From assembly GCF_020520425.1 (NCBI RefSeq), contig NC_079489.1:15648001-15712000 (forward strand): a stretch of DNA of 64,000 bases, given 5' to 3'. The stretch's first letter is position 1; the number at the start of each line of letters is the position of its first letter. Shown piece by piece: positions 33,146 through 44,115 of the stretch. The DNA comes from Spinacia oleracea. Its lineage: Eukaryota; Streptophyta; Magnoliopsida; Caryophyllales; Amaranthaceae. The translations under genes were made by a program, and so were the position numbers. Under the pieces are notes generated by a model. It was given only the letters and a program-made list of their open reading frames with translations. It made no database searches and was not told the origin of the DNA.

Positions 33146-33430
33146 TGTAGTGACTATAATAAATTAAACATCAAAATTCTTAGACATAGTAATTATTTTT
33201 TCAATCATAGTAATCCTATGATTTCGAAAGCGAATTGTGAGTTAATATCACATTATTTAAGCACCAATTTGATATTTTTTTCACAATAAACCATTAACAT
33301 GCCAAAATAAATTATGCACATGTTTTTGAAATTATTTAGACATAGTCCACAATAAATTTAGTATGGACCAGATCCATTTAAGAATTTGGTGAACCTCTAT
33401 GGAGGCCAACACAAATTCTTGTTTACAAGG
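33146..33430. other. Intergenic flank of the copia insertion
   Basis: AT-rich. The sequence is continuous with that left of the copia element once the duplication TGTAG is counted once. No gene seen. Confidence 0.5.
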
Positions 33431-33715
33431 GGTGTACAATAAATATTGTACACCGAAGTAAAAGTTAATTCAAAATGCTTAAAAGTTAAGCTTATATAGG
33501 TAAAAGTTATCTATTTTTTAGTGATAATTTTTTTTATTTTAGTAAAACTTATTTCTTCAAAATCACTAATAATGTATAATATTAATCATTTAACCCTTTA
33601 AAATGTTTATCTATCAACTTTTTTTTTACTAATATAAAAGTTAATCAAAACTAGGTTAAAGTTACAAATAAATGGATAAAAGTTATCTTGGTGTATGATA
33701 AATTTATTGTACACC
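33431..33715. mobile_element. MITE with GGTGTACAATAAAT ends
   Basis: Starts GGTGTACAATAAATATTG and ends with the inverse ..TTTATTGTACACC. The inverted repeat continues with mismatches for about 40 bases. Each end is itself near-palindromic. The interior is AT-rich with AAAAGTTA motifs and no gene. The superfamily is uncertain because no clean target duplication is visible. Confidence 0.7.
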
Positions 33716-34039
33716 TTATGCGCGCAAGACCTTTTGGGAGACCAAATAGACTTCGTCCTCTATTAAACTCAGGAAATTCCTAACTTCTAAGTATATACTC
33801 TGTAGTAATATGTCCTGCTGCAGTGGTTGAGGCATGAGTGTCCAACTAGGAGTTTACAGTTTTTTTATTTATTTATTTTCTTTAAAGAGTTGTTCATTCG
33901 AAATTTCTTTTACAGAGTATGTTTTGAATTTTTTTTCCTTAATAAGTATTTGTTTTGTTAATTTTTTACTCAAATGTTATTTTCGATTTTCATTTCTAAT
34001 TCTTATAAAATGATTAATCTGCATGTTAAAAAAAATGTA

Positions 34040-34351
34040 TTTCCTCCATTCCGCAAAGGATGCATCATTTTTATTTGCACGCATGCCAACACACTTTTTT
34101 TTTTTTTTTTTTTTGACAAGAGGACTAGCAAAGCCAAAAACAACACACTTCTTTGAACATTAATATATCTAAGTGAGTATAAGTAAAAATAATAAAAAGT
34201 TGATATTTGGAATCCTTGCATTAATACGAATTTAACGAGATCTCACTTGACTATGTTTTTTCTTACACGAAAGTGAAAAAATGATTGTCAAAGTTGATTG
34301 ATGAATAATGCGCAAATGAGAAACGATGCATCTATTGTGGAACGGAAGAAG
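34040..34351. mobile_element. Stowaway-like MITE
   Basis: Flanked by TA dinucleotides (34038-34039, 34352-34353). The ends TTTCCTCCATTCCGCAAAGG and, inverted, CTTCTTCCGTTCCACAATAG share about 75 percent identity and both continue into GATGCATC. TA duplication and CTCC.CCGT-like ends mark Tc1/mariner-type MITEs. A run of about 21 T lies inside. Confidence 0.72.
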
Positions 34352-34664
34352 TATGAAACATACACTAATGAGTTTTCAAATTAATCATGGAAATAACACA
34401 GTAATCATTCCAATTACGAATTGCAACAGGGAAGAGTTTTTTTTTTTTTTTCTATTTTTTTTTTTTTTTTTTTGACAGCCACACAAATAAACTTATTATA
34501 TCAACCCTTTTCTCACCTGTGAGGCAAGATCATGAGCAGAAGAAACCATTAGTCTACTGACCTTAATACAAACTACAAAACGTAAAATAGAATTGTTATA
34601 TTTTTTTTTGAGGGGAACTATTGATATAGTATGTTAATATATATCATTGCAAGATGACAACCAA

Positions 34665-34735
34665 GCACCAGTGGTCTAGTGGTAGAATAGTACCCTGCCA
34701 CGGTACAGACCCGGGTTCGATTCCCGGCTGGTGCA
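34665..34735 (+). tRNA. tRNA-Gly (GCC)
   Basis: 71 bases. The acceptor stem GCACCAG pairs with CTGGTGC and is followed by discriminator A. The D-arm is TGGTCTAGTGGTAGAA. The anticodon loop contains GCC at 34697-34699. The T-arm is CCGGGTTCGATTCCCGG. All stems pair fully and there is no intron. CAA motifs just upstream (about 34650-34664) suit a plant pol III start. A typical intact nuclear tRNA. Confidence 0.98.
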
Positions 34736-35119
34736 AATTGAATCACGCAATGATGAGAGTTTGCGTTCACTGTGGCAGATTGGGTCCGCCACATATCATC
34801 TTCCTTCAGATGAGTAACTGTGTACGCTGAGCTTGATTAATTCTACTTTTTTTTAAAACGTTTATCTGGAAACTTTTAAGTGGAGTACGTAGTATATAAT
34901 TTTGGAAATTTGTACTTCGATAAATACGTTAGCAAATTCAGCAAATTTATGTGGAAAAGTTGTCGTACAAAAGTGGTGGACTTTAGTGCTTTTGTAAGGG
35001 AGGATCTTCCATCAAATTAATCGGATTTTGCCCCTAATATATTATAAAACTATTAATTATACGAGCTAAAATATAATGGTGTGACATAATGTTAATTGAA
35101 CGCACTTATATTAGACAAA
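34736..35119. other. Intergenic, no gene seen
   Basis: AT-rich DNA between the tRNA and a Helitron copy. A clear T-run terminator for the tRNA is not adjacent; the first T-run is TTTTTTTT near 34849. Confidence 0.4.
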
Positions 35120-35575
35120 CTAGATTATGTCCCGTGCATGCATGAATATTTTAAAATTATTGTTTGACCATATTTTTTTATAAAATATTTCTTCTCTTAA
35201 ACATAATGCATAATTAATAAATCTTGAACATATTCATATTTAATCATCTGATGTGAAACTTAACGTATTACATATTTTATATGCATAATATGCTAATTTA
35301 ATCAAAATATTGACTAAATGTATTTTCTATTATTGATATACCGATTTGACAGAAATATTTCAATATAATGTTAAGCAAGTTATTATGTGGTATTTATTAT
35401 TGTCTTATTTAGTAAGCCAATATTTTGTTTCCATACATAAATCATTTATAAAAACTGTTAAAAACTAAATAAATAAATTAGATATATTTTAGGAAATAGG
35501 CTTTTGGCGGGAAAAAATTGCACCAGGAGGTGACATGTGTCATTCCTGGTGTCTCTTTTAGTATATAGTAATAGA
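35120..35575 (-). mobile_element. Short Helitron, uninterrupted copy
   Basis: On the minus strand it starts TCTATTACTATATACT at 35575 (flanking A) and ends with a GTGCATGCAC hairpin then ..AATCTAG at 35120 (flanking T). It is 456 bp and non-coding. It contains the site (GCATATAAAATATGTAA near 35268-35284) that is split by the MULE in the copy at 10450-28236, so it serves as the empty-site reference. Confidence 0.88.
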
Positions 35576-37778
35576 TGGTCAATATTGGAGCTACAACGAC
35601 CTGCGCCATAATTATGTATTTATGTGCCCCGCCCTTGAAAGTAATTGAGTTTCTAACCTTGACTTGGTCAGATGATAGGCCTACGTACTGTGGGGTCCCA
35701 CAATTCATGCTCAGGTGTCATGATGTTGCAATTGATGATGACTTACTACCCTAAGATGAATGTATTCTTGCTCAGGCCGAATCATCAGAGGTTGCATCAT
35801 CACCGGAGTCTGCATCTTCAAAAGATGAGTTTTCTTGTTATTGCCCAGATGGAAATGGAACCATTCACTAGTATGTCATCATCAACCAATGTCATTATCG
35901 ACTCCAAAAGTTAAAGAGTATAAGTATTTTCTCTTTAACTTTAAATATTATATTACTGTATCATTGAATTGAATCAGGTCAGTTTTCATTGTTGTCAATT
36001 GAGATGCGTGTTTGGTGTGAATCTAGGAAAGGAAATGGATTGGAATTATATTTAACAAGGAGATATAGTAATGTTAAATGTTAGGACTTTTTGTTAGAAA
36101 TGATCTTTATAAGGACCTTCTATCTTCATCTCCCTTTTTATAGTTACACTATGCTTTTCGGGCTTTTTTTTACACCGTGCTTTATGTCTTGACAAAGTGT
36201 TACCCTTGGTCAACCGCACAAACTCCACCTGCAACATTTTCTCCCTATTTGTTTATTACACAAACCCTACTTGTTTCACTCTCTCCTACTTTTTTCTTAC
36301 ATGATTTTCTTCTCTCCCCTACTCTCTTAATTTCATGTATATATGTACAACAATTGTGACCAAACAAAAAAAAAGAACATAGAGAGGACTCCGGCCATAT
36401 AATGTAACCAATCTAATAAAACATCTCATGATATTTTTGTCTTATACGGAGTACATAAATAAAGACACATATTAAAAAAGAATTAAGTTTGACCTCACAT
36501 GAATAAACTTAGAAAAACGAAGAGAGTAATACTTTCTCCGTTCTTTTTTAATTGACAATTACCCTTCATTCTGGCCATGTAAAGTATGAACTTTTCCTAA
36601 ATCATGACCTCCATGTTTTTTTTCTTTCTTTTGGGTAATTTCTTTTGTTTGTTTGTTTATGTGTTCATAGATCATGGCTTCCATGTTTTAGTGCTCAATG
36701 GATTTTATAGGGCATATTAGCTTCCTTGTTCTTTTATTTATTTATTTATTAATAAAAATATATTCGAAATATATTGTTTAATTAGTTAATTTTTGTTATT
36801 AATTTTGCACGGGAGAGGTCGGCGTGCGGGGATTAAGTAGGATAATACGTACTTAAGAATGTATTAGGTCATTAGGTGTTCTAAAGACAAACTGAATAGC
36901 TTTTGTTAAAAGTGATAGTTATTGCAAAGAATTATAATGTTAGATAATGACACATAATTAATTAAAGTATTAAGTTCAGATCATTCTATCATAATTTATT
37001 CAATTATTAATTTGAGATCAAATAATATATTACTTAAAAAGTTCAAAGTTTATTCTTTCCCACTAACAAATTGTCATGTCTCCTGAATATTGTTCAACAT
37101 TGCTGAAAATTCTCAATGTTGACCAACTCAATCTTCTGGAAAATATTGTTATATTTTGATGTTTTTGAAAGCTCTTTGTTTTGGACTTTAGAGGTTAAAG
37201 TGACACATACTATACTTTGATCGTTTCTAATCTTTATATTATCAGATTATAACAAGTCAATTAATGTTTTTCGAACTCGAAATTTTGGTGTATTAATAAG
37301 CATAATGCAGCTGGTGTTCAGATCTGAGCGTCCCTTCTTTGTGGCTCCAAAAAATGAAATTATTTACCTACCACTAAAAACATCTAAAACCCACCCAAAA
37401 AAACAAAAAACCCAAAAAAAAAGTTCAAAAATTTAAGAAATTGTATTGTTGATTCTCTGTATTATTCAACACAATATCCAAGCTGATCTTCATTTTACAT
37501 TTATATTTCTTGAGAATCCGGTATGATGCAGTGATCAAACAAAACAAAATCTTGGCAGATATGTTTATTTTTGGAAAGGGAAAATCCGTAGGTCGATTGA
37601 TGGTGCAATCGAAGGGGCGTTAATGCTGCTGCTGCTGCTGCTGTTTGTTGGTGAAATTTGCTGATACAAAAAAAAAAGTCAGGTTATTTCTCTGTTGGTT
37701 TGAGTTCTGTTATTACTGGTTTTATTCAGAACAATAAACAAAAAAAAGAAGAGGAAAACAAAAAAAAATAGATTAGAA
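35576..37778. other. Intergenic region and leader upstream of the 37779 gene
   Basis: No convincing gene to about 37300. A Stowaway-like left end fragment (ACTTTCTCCGTTCTTTTTTA) lies near 36531. From about 37440 the sequence could be the 5' UTR of the next gene, with a CTG run (37624-37643) and A-rich segments. A short open stretch near 35730-35875 (Ser/Glu-rich) is too short to call. Confidence 0.4.
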
Positions 37779-39983
37779 GTGAAAACAAAAACAAAAAAAC
37801 AAAACAAAAATATTATGGTAGTTATTGAGAGAGCAGGCTCATCCTCTTCCTCAAGTACTTCTTCGAGGAAGGTGAAACAGAGTCGGAGTTCTGAAAAAGA
37901 TAATCATGAACCTCCTAAGAGGAAACTTGTTAGAAGAACGAGCTCGTCATCTTCCCCTTCTACTCCCTCTAAGAAGGAGAAACAAAATGGGAGTTGTTTA
38001 AAGGACAATCATGAAATCCTTAAAGGGAAACTTGCTCCAAGAGAAAACTCTCGTTCTTCCCCTTCTTCTCCTTCCACAAGAAGGGGAAAACAAAACACGA
38101 GTTCTCAAAAGGATAACAATAATGAGCTCCCTAAGGAGAAACTGATTCGAAAGGCTAGTTCGTTATCTTCCCTTTCCCATTCTTCAACAAAGAAGGAACA
38201 GAGGACCATGAGTATGAGTACTACTACTTCTGAGAAAAGCAAAAGGAGCAATTCTTTGATCAAGTCAAGAATCAAGGAGTTAGGTCCTATCTGTAAAAGG
38301 CGAAAGGAAATTCTGAATTCCATTAAATTGGAAGAGGATATTGATGCATATCTGGATAAACAGATCGACAACGGAGGGAAGGTCAATCCTGATGATTGTG
38401 TGTGGTTATCCTCAGGAAGCATGTCTCCTCAAGAGTTTGGTCTCTTCATGAGTGCTCTTGATCCATGTCTTGATGAATGGGTACTCTCTTTTCTTCCTAG
38501 ATCGTCAAGGACACCTGATGCTTTTGATGGTTCAAAGGCTATATGTGAGGCTAATTTATCAGGGGGATTAGAGAAGAAAGAGGTTGTGCATGAGGTGAAT
38601 GGATCATCTCATGCACGTTCTCAAAGCATCGACTCTTCTTGTTCTTCTTCACTTGCTTTGAGCACCAGCAACAACTCCTCATTCTGGAATATGGATAGAA
38701 CGGGTGTTTGGGTGTCTTTGATCAATCTGAATGAGGAAGATTCCAAGTTCATTTCAGATGTGGACTCACGAGTGGATGAGTTGGAGTCGAACTTCCCTAG
38801 TCCCAATTTTGAGATCAACTGGGATTCTTATTCTTCTGATGTTGGAGTTACAACATCTGCCAAATCTACAACACAGGAGAGTACTTCTCAGAGTGAGTGG
38901 TCTTCAGACCTCTTGTCTGATTCCATGGATTGGGAGGTTGATTCTGATGATCCTATATTTTGGCCTTTTGGGGTGGATTGTGACTGGGATAAAAAAGACT
39001 TGGATTCTTTTTCAGTTTCACCTCGCAAAGGGGTATACAATATAAGGCTCAAATCAGAAGAAGACAGCTGTGGTACTCCTGACTCTATCAGACTCCGGCT
39101 TCATGGTAGGAATGGAAAACGGATTGTTTTCATGTCAGGTTTAAGTGCATCGAAGATTATTGAATTTAAGAAGGGATGTCGAAAGAATGCTGCTGCTTCT
39201 GGTGCCACAAGGGGGAAAAGATGCTCGAAGATTGGTAAACGAGCCAGTCGTTTCAAGAGAAGGGTCCCACCAATACTTGAGAACGATATGGAAGGCATAT
39301 CACCAAAAGAAACACCAAAAGAATCCTTAAAGAAGGGTAGTAATTCTTCTGACTTTGATCTCTCAGAATGTACTGATGATTGGGGCGATGAGATGGACTC
39401 TGATGGTCCACTTTTTTGGCCAACTAATCAGAAAACTGTCGATTGGGATGTCACATGGGATTCTTTCAACATTTCACCTCGAAAAAGTACACAACTAATC
39501 ACTAATACCGGCTCACCAAAAGGCGGTTTTGCGATTTCAAGTTCTGTCAGACTGAAATTCTATCCTAAGAAGATAAAGTCTAAGGCAGTGTCCAACACAA
39601 AATCTGGTTTAGGCGCTTCAAAAAGTTTCAAATTTAAATCCATCTCCCAGAAGACGAATACTGCTACTGGGGGTAACAGTTTGATGGTTGTTGTCCCTAG
39701 GAAAAAGAGATCCATGTTTAAATCCTCAAATGTGTTACTTAAGCATGGAATTCATGGGAAAAAGAAAAGGGTTATGCCTCCAAATGTTGGTAGATCATTA
39801 GAAGAGTTCATAAGATTGGTAACTATTATCGGTATGAACAAGATGTTTCCTAGTAATGAACTAGCTTCAGAAAATCTTCCAATTGAGACCCTAGTAGGCC
39901 TTGGAGAGTTCGATGGGCACGAAGGCGTTGATATGGAGTTTGAGGACGAGGGTTTCTCACTTGAAGAATGCATGAGAGGTTGA
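37779..39983 (+). CDS. Uncharacterised 734-residue nuclear-type protein with duplicated FWP modules
   Basis: Single-exon frame of 734 codons. I do not recognise the family. Residues about 20-155 are four degenerate copies of a Ser-rich/Lys-Arg-rich module of about 35 residues. Residues about 165-235 (IKELGPICKRRKEILNSIKL.. and WLSSGSMSPQEFGLFMSALD) look like a folded region. Two related modules follow, near 375-480 and 525-640. Each has an acidic DSD.P.FWP core, then DW..D.W/LDSF..SPRK, then a basic beta-like segment (SIRLRLHG.. / SVRLKFYP..). The C-terminus is acidic. The basic tracts suggest nuclear location. ATG at 37779 is the first; ATG 37815 is an alternative that removes an A-rich start. 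Codon use is ordinary and no transposon motif is seen, so I treat it as a host gene. Confidence 0.8.
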   Translation: MKTKTKKQNKNIMVVIERAGSSSSSSTSSRKVKQSRSSEKDNHEPPKRKLVRRTSSSSSPSTPSKKEKQNGSCLKDNHEILKGKLAPRENSRSSPSSPSTRRGKQNTSSQKDNNNELPKEKLIRKASSLSSLSHSSTKKEQRTMSMSTTTSEKSKRSNSLIKSRIKELGPICKRRKEILNSIKLEEDIDAYLDKQIDNGGKVNPDDCVWLSSGSMSPQEFGLFMSALDPCLDEWVLSFLPRSSRTPDAFDGSKAICEANLSGGLEKKEVVHEVNGSSHARSQSIDSSCSSSLALSTSNNSSFWNMDRTGVWVSLINLNEEDSKFISDVDSRVDELESNFPSPNFEINWDSYSSDVGVTTSAKSTTQESTSQSEWSSDLLSDSMDWEVDSDDPIFWPFGVDCDWDKKDLDSFSVSPRKGVYNIRLKSEEDSCGTPDSIRLRLHGRNGKRIVFMSGLSASKIIEFKKGCRKNAAASGATRGKRCSKIGKRASRFKRRVPPILENDMEGISPKETPKESLKKGSNSSDFDLSECTDDWGDEMDSDGPLFWPTNQKTVDWDVTWDSFNISPRKSTQLITNTGSPKGGFAISSSVRLKFYPKKIKSKAVSNTKSGLGASKSFKFKSISQKTNTATGGNSLMVVVPRKKRSMFKSSNVLLKHGIHGKKKRVMPPNVGRSLEEFIRLVTIIGMNKMFPSNELASENLPIETLVGLGEFDGHEGVDMEFEDEGFSLEECMRG

Positions 39984-40210
39984 AGATGCCTTGTTTTCGC
40001 AAATGGAAGTGAAGCTTTGGTTAGTTCATGAAATGGCTTGGGTTCTTGCTGCCATATTTTCAATTTGTCCTTTTAATTTTGCAGTGTTGTTTGCTACGTT
40101 CAGGCCTCAGCATACATATAGTTGCGCGAGGATCAGAACAGAGAGAAAAAAAAGTGTGTTTTTTTCAGATACTGATGTACTAACTCTGATGTTTTCTTGG
40201 ACTGAGTACC

Positions 40211-40216
40211 AATAAA
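40211..40216 (+). terminator. Possible poly(A) signal of the 37779 gene
   Basis: AATAAA lies 228 bases after the stop codon, in a T-rich trailer. Confidence 0.4.
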
Positions 40217-40395
40217 ATTTGGAGAAAAAACAGAAAAAAAAAAAAGAAGAAAATGTTTGAGGAAAAGGAGCTTGGTGTTTTCAATCTCAGACCTTATCTA
40301 GTCCACCTAAACCTCCTCATTAATGTGTAAAAAAAAATCCTTCCTTCAGTAAACTTCATTCAACAAAACACATAGATCATCATTGCAAAATAAAT

Positions 40396-40473
40396 AGCCA
40401 ATGTAGGAGTTGAACCTACTTCTTTGTGTTGCTAAATGCTACACAACGCTCTGCCATGCTGAGCTAATAGGCT
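40396..40473 (-). pseudogene. tRNA-like sequence, probably a pseudogene
   Basis: Read on the minus strand it has an acceptor-like pair AGCCTAT/ATTGGCT (one mismatch), a good D-arm (GCTC..GAGC) and a perfect T-arm (GTAGG TTCAACT CCTAC). The anticodon arm is abnormal: TTGTG/CACAA closes a 13-base loop. It may be an organelle-derived or decayed tRNA. The identity cannot be assigned, although GCA lies in the loop. Confidence 0.5.
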
Positions 40474-42072
40474 AAAGATTGTCATAGTTATACAAAATTC
40501 CCTAGCTACTATTATTGCAACAAAGACAATAGCACAACAGCAAGTGAACAATTGAGGCCAATTTAGGATGTATCATAAACTTGAAGATTAGAACTTGAAA
40601 AAGGAAGCTACGAAAGATCCCACAAAACATGTTTGCTCAAGGGTAGATGACAGTTAATCAGTTATTCTTTCTTTTTTCCAACAGAATTTCATGGAAACAG
40701 TCATGATAACATGACTCCCTTTCAGACTTATAGCATATCTTACAACCCGAGAAACTGTCAAGGTATAAAGTTCAGCACCTCACACGCTCACATAACACAA
40801 TGATAAGTCTTCTTTGTTAGGGAGTGGCTAATATCTTCCTAGAAGTTTTTTGTTCTTTCACATAATTGTTCTTTTTAATCTATTGTGTTAAGAGGGAAAA
40901 CAAGCCTATGGCACCACTTCTTATCTCCTTTTGCCCTTATATACTTTTTCCATTTCGCCTCACGTACCCTCAACATTCCGAACATGGGTAAGGACCCTTT
41001 GAAAAATCATTGTGGGCCAAAATCATTAAAAATTTATTCAAATAGGCAAGTCATACACTTGGACACGTAACTATATCCAACACGAGTACCCAATTCAGAC
41101 TACCATCTCCCCCTAGATCATTACACACTCACAAGTCATAAACTGAAGCAAATATAGGCACTCCATCCTTAAGCAAAATGGTGTACCATACTACCATTCA
41201 GTCTCTCTTAGCTAACTAGCACAACTACTCTTATTCACTCAAACCCGAAACGGAACATGGATGCAGATCAAGATCCACATTTTAGGGTTCCACTAAATCA
41301 ATAGTTAAACCAGCAACATTAATCAATGACCAGAATTCATAGCATGCTAGAACATGGTTACTGCTCTGTTTGGATACCCCATAAGTACAAATTATAGAAA
41401 AATTGAAACATTAAGCAATTTTTCAAACAACAGAAATGCACAATTCAAGTCTGGATTCTCTACAGTCCTCCACATATAATCATACATTGGCAAACAAAAA
41501 TCACCAAATAAAAATCCGACAATAAATCAATCATAATCCAAAATAAGAAACAAAATTCACAAAAATTAAGATAGATTTTGAGTATTAAATTGTCAAACAA
41601 GTTTGATTTCGAGTATTAGATTGTTCAACAAAAAATTTCAGGAAGATAATTCACAAAATTGGTACAATTTATTGTCGGTGTATAATCATAAACCCTAGCA
41701 CAAATTGCGAAGGATAACATCATCATGAAAGTACCTTGATTGTAGACAATTCGTTCTTCAATTGGTGAAGATTAGGCGAAATTGCGTAGGTCACGCCTTG
41801 TTCTTCAACTTTTATGAAGAGCGTCAATTTACTTTTCTCAAGGTAATATTCCAAAAATTCAATTAAAGGTGACCGCGGTAATATTAAAGGTGGAGGACTG
41901 AAATACGGCTAACGGTTATAGACACGTTCACTTTTGATCTTATTTACAAATTTTAATTTGACTAACATTAAAATTAGAGACATTAATGTCCAAATATTTA
42001 CATTGTCAAAGCTTGAAAAAGTAAATTATCCCCTTTATTTCAAAACGGTGGGAGTATGTGTTTATAAACACA
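40474..42072. other. Intergenic, no protein gene seen
   Basis: No long open frame on either strand. On the minus strand 41850-41700 looks like a short leader with a GT donor (CAATCAAGGTACTTTCATG near 41750-41732), which could be the start of a non-coding transcript. This is weak. Confidence 0.35.
41640..41716. repeat. Segment duplicated near 43412-43490
   Basis: Both places carry AAAATTGGTA.AATT, then TGTATAATCA, ATCATAAACCCTA and GC(G/A)AA(G/C)GATAACAT in the same order, with small indels. A diverged direct duplication of about 80 bases, 1.8 kb apart, with Helitron and MITE insertions between. Confidence 0.6.
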
Positions 42073-42109
42073 CTAGGTTGGTCCCTTGCAACACACGAAT
42101 ATTAATAAA
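42073..42109 (-). mobile_element. 3'-terminal fragment of another Helitron
   Basis: On the minus strand it ends GGGACCAACCTAG followed by T, resembling a Helitron 3' terminus. It abuts the 3' end of the next Helitron, suggesting one inserted beside or into the other. Confidence 0.45.
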
Positions 42110-42848
42110 CTATATAAGGTCTCGTGCATGCACGGATATTCGAAAATTATTATTTGACCATCTTTTTTATAAAATATTAATTCATTCCTTATAACTAATG
42201 CGAAATTAATAAATCTTGAACGTACCCATTTAACCATCTAATATATTTTATATGTTTAATATGATCATTTGACCAAAATATTCGATACGCTTAACATGTT
42301 AATTTGACCGGCCAAAATGTTGATTAAATATATTTCTATTATTGATGTTCCCTTCGTTCTTGTTTATTAGTCTCTTATGGAATATTGAACAATCCACCAA
42401 AAGGACATCTTGCATGTGAATCTCCAAAGAATCTCGTCCATGTGGATAGGAGGGAGAAAAAAAAAATAAGAAAATAGGGGTAGGTGGAGTGTTTAATGTT
42501 GTTAAATTAGAAAATAAAGGGACTATTTGCATATTAATTTGCGACGAAAAGGTAATTACACTTGTAATATAAGGATAAAAGGGGATAATGAAAAAATATC
42601 TCAATACGAAAAGGGGACTAATAAACAAGAAAGGAGAGAGTATGAATATTTGACTAAAATATTACAAAATCGTCTAATACTGATATATTATAATCTTATA
42701 ATCTTTTCCCATACATAAACAATGTACGAGTATACAAAATGAGAGGATCAAGAATTAAGTGTACTTTTGGGAAAGGGGGTTTTAGCACAAAATTTTGTGT
42801 GATATTTGTCATTCTTGGTGTCTGTTTTACTATAATACAATAGATAGA
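42110..42848 (-). mobile_element. Short Helitron carrying a Stowaway insertion
   Basis: The 5' end (minus strand) is TCTATCTATTG at 42848 with flanking A. The 3' end at 42110 aligns with the family but reads CTATATAG rather than CTAG. The subterminal GTGCATGCAC hairpin and the 5' CACCAAGAATGACA block are present. Removing the 295-bp insert leaves about 445 bp, the size of the other copies. Confidence 0.75.
42347..42642. mobile_element. Stowaway-like MITE inside the Helitron
   Basis: Inverted ends CCTTCGTTCTTGTTTATTAG and GGACTAATAAACAAGAAAGG, then GAGAG and TA at 42641-42642. The uninterrupted Helitron has TTGATATACC at the insertion point, in line with TA-target insertion. Confidence 0.72.
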
Positions 42849-43863
42849 TGATAGATATTCATCCTCAATAATTTGTTTATTTTTTCGTTCTATAGTAATT
42901 TATAAAAAAGAATTTTTTTCATTATGTAAAATAAATTCAGATTTGTCAATTGTTAATAAGAAAATAATAGGAAATTACCATTCATTCAAATTATAAAATG
43001 ATTAGTACGAAATATTATTTAGAAGTCTAAGCTAGATTTTGACAAAAATATTTAAGATGGAAAAAAGAAGAAAAAGCTTATCAGGGCCCGTTACTTGTTG
43101 TTGTTAGAATTATATTTGTAACCGTACTCGATGTTCAAATTTTCGTATCAAGTATCAGCATCTGATCTGGTACCCATATTTGTTTGGATACCCTATTCTA
43201 TAAACTGGATATATGATCGAGTTTCTACGTTTCAGATAATTTTGTTGAACCCGCTTTTTAACATGCACTTGTTGAAATGCATAAAAAGTAATAAAACAAA
43301 TATAGAATCTCTCAAAATTTTCACTACTTACAGAAAATTCTCAAAATTTACAGTTGCGCCATGTGATTTTCACTACTTACACATTACAGTATTTGACTTA
43401 TAATTTTCCCAAAAATTGGTATAATTCAATATATGGCCGGTACATGTATAATCAATTAATCATAAACCCTAACACCTAAAATTGCAAACGATAACATTAA
43501 AAGACAAAGATTGTATGAGTACAATTGTGATCCCCTAATTTTGTCTTGTGTCGGAACTGGGATTAATATAATACGGGTAAAATGCATGAACTAGTATGAA
43601 AATAGTACGTAAAAATTTATGCACTACTAAAGTCCAACCTGTGCGGCTAGCTCTTGGTGAGTGAATCACAAAGATGATGAAATAGTAAAGATTCGTTAAA
43701 TTTTCTTACGTAAAAATCACAAAATATGATCAAATATGACATGTTGGTAGTGTGAACATCGTAAAGTCGATTTAAATGGTGCAATATTTAAAAAACGGCT
43801 GAATTATATAATAATACACAAATAAGTCTTATTACGAGCTACTAAAAGTTCGGGTGTTGAGGA

Positions 43864-44115
43864 CTTTAGGGATGGCAATCCCTAACCCGACCTGATAACC
43901 CGACTCGAACCCGACCTGAAGTTACTGAGAGAAACCCGAACCTAACCTGAACCGAACCCGAATGACCTGAAATCGACCCGATGACCCATTTGTCATATTT
44001 TGTAGTAATATTAAGTTTTACAACGTTTCTGGTATTTTTTTTTACACAACCCGAAATAGACCCGAAATCAAACCCAAACCCGAACCTGACCCATTGACCC
44101 GAATTGCCACCCCGA
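43864..44115. mobile_element. hAT-like MITE
   Basis: Ends contain GGGATGGCAAT (left) and, inverted, GGGGTGGCAATTCGGG (right). It is flanked by GTTGAGGA (43856-43863) and GTTGAGGT (44116-44123), an 8-base duplication with one mismatch. The interior is rich in CCCGAACC-type runs, giving spurious reading frames. Confidence 0.65.

Noticed and set aside
35672-35914. 80-residue plus-strand frame
   Set aside because: No start context, no splice partners and no recognisable motif. Another frame here looks Ser/Glu-rich but is too short to call.
40230-41850. Possible minus-strand gene with a leader near 41800
   Set aside because: Only a donor-like site and a leader-like composition; no coding frame over about 60 residues on that strand.
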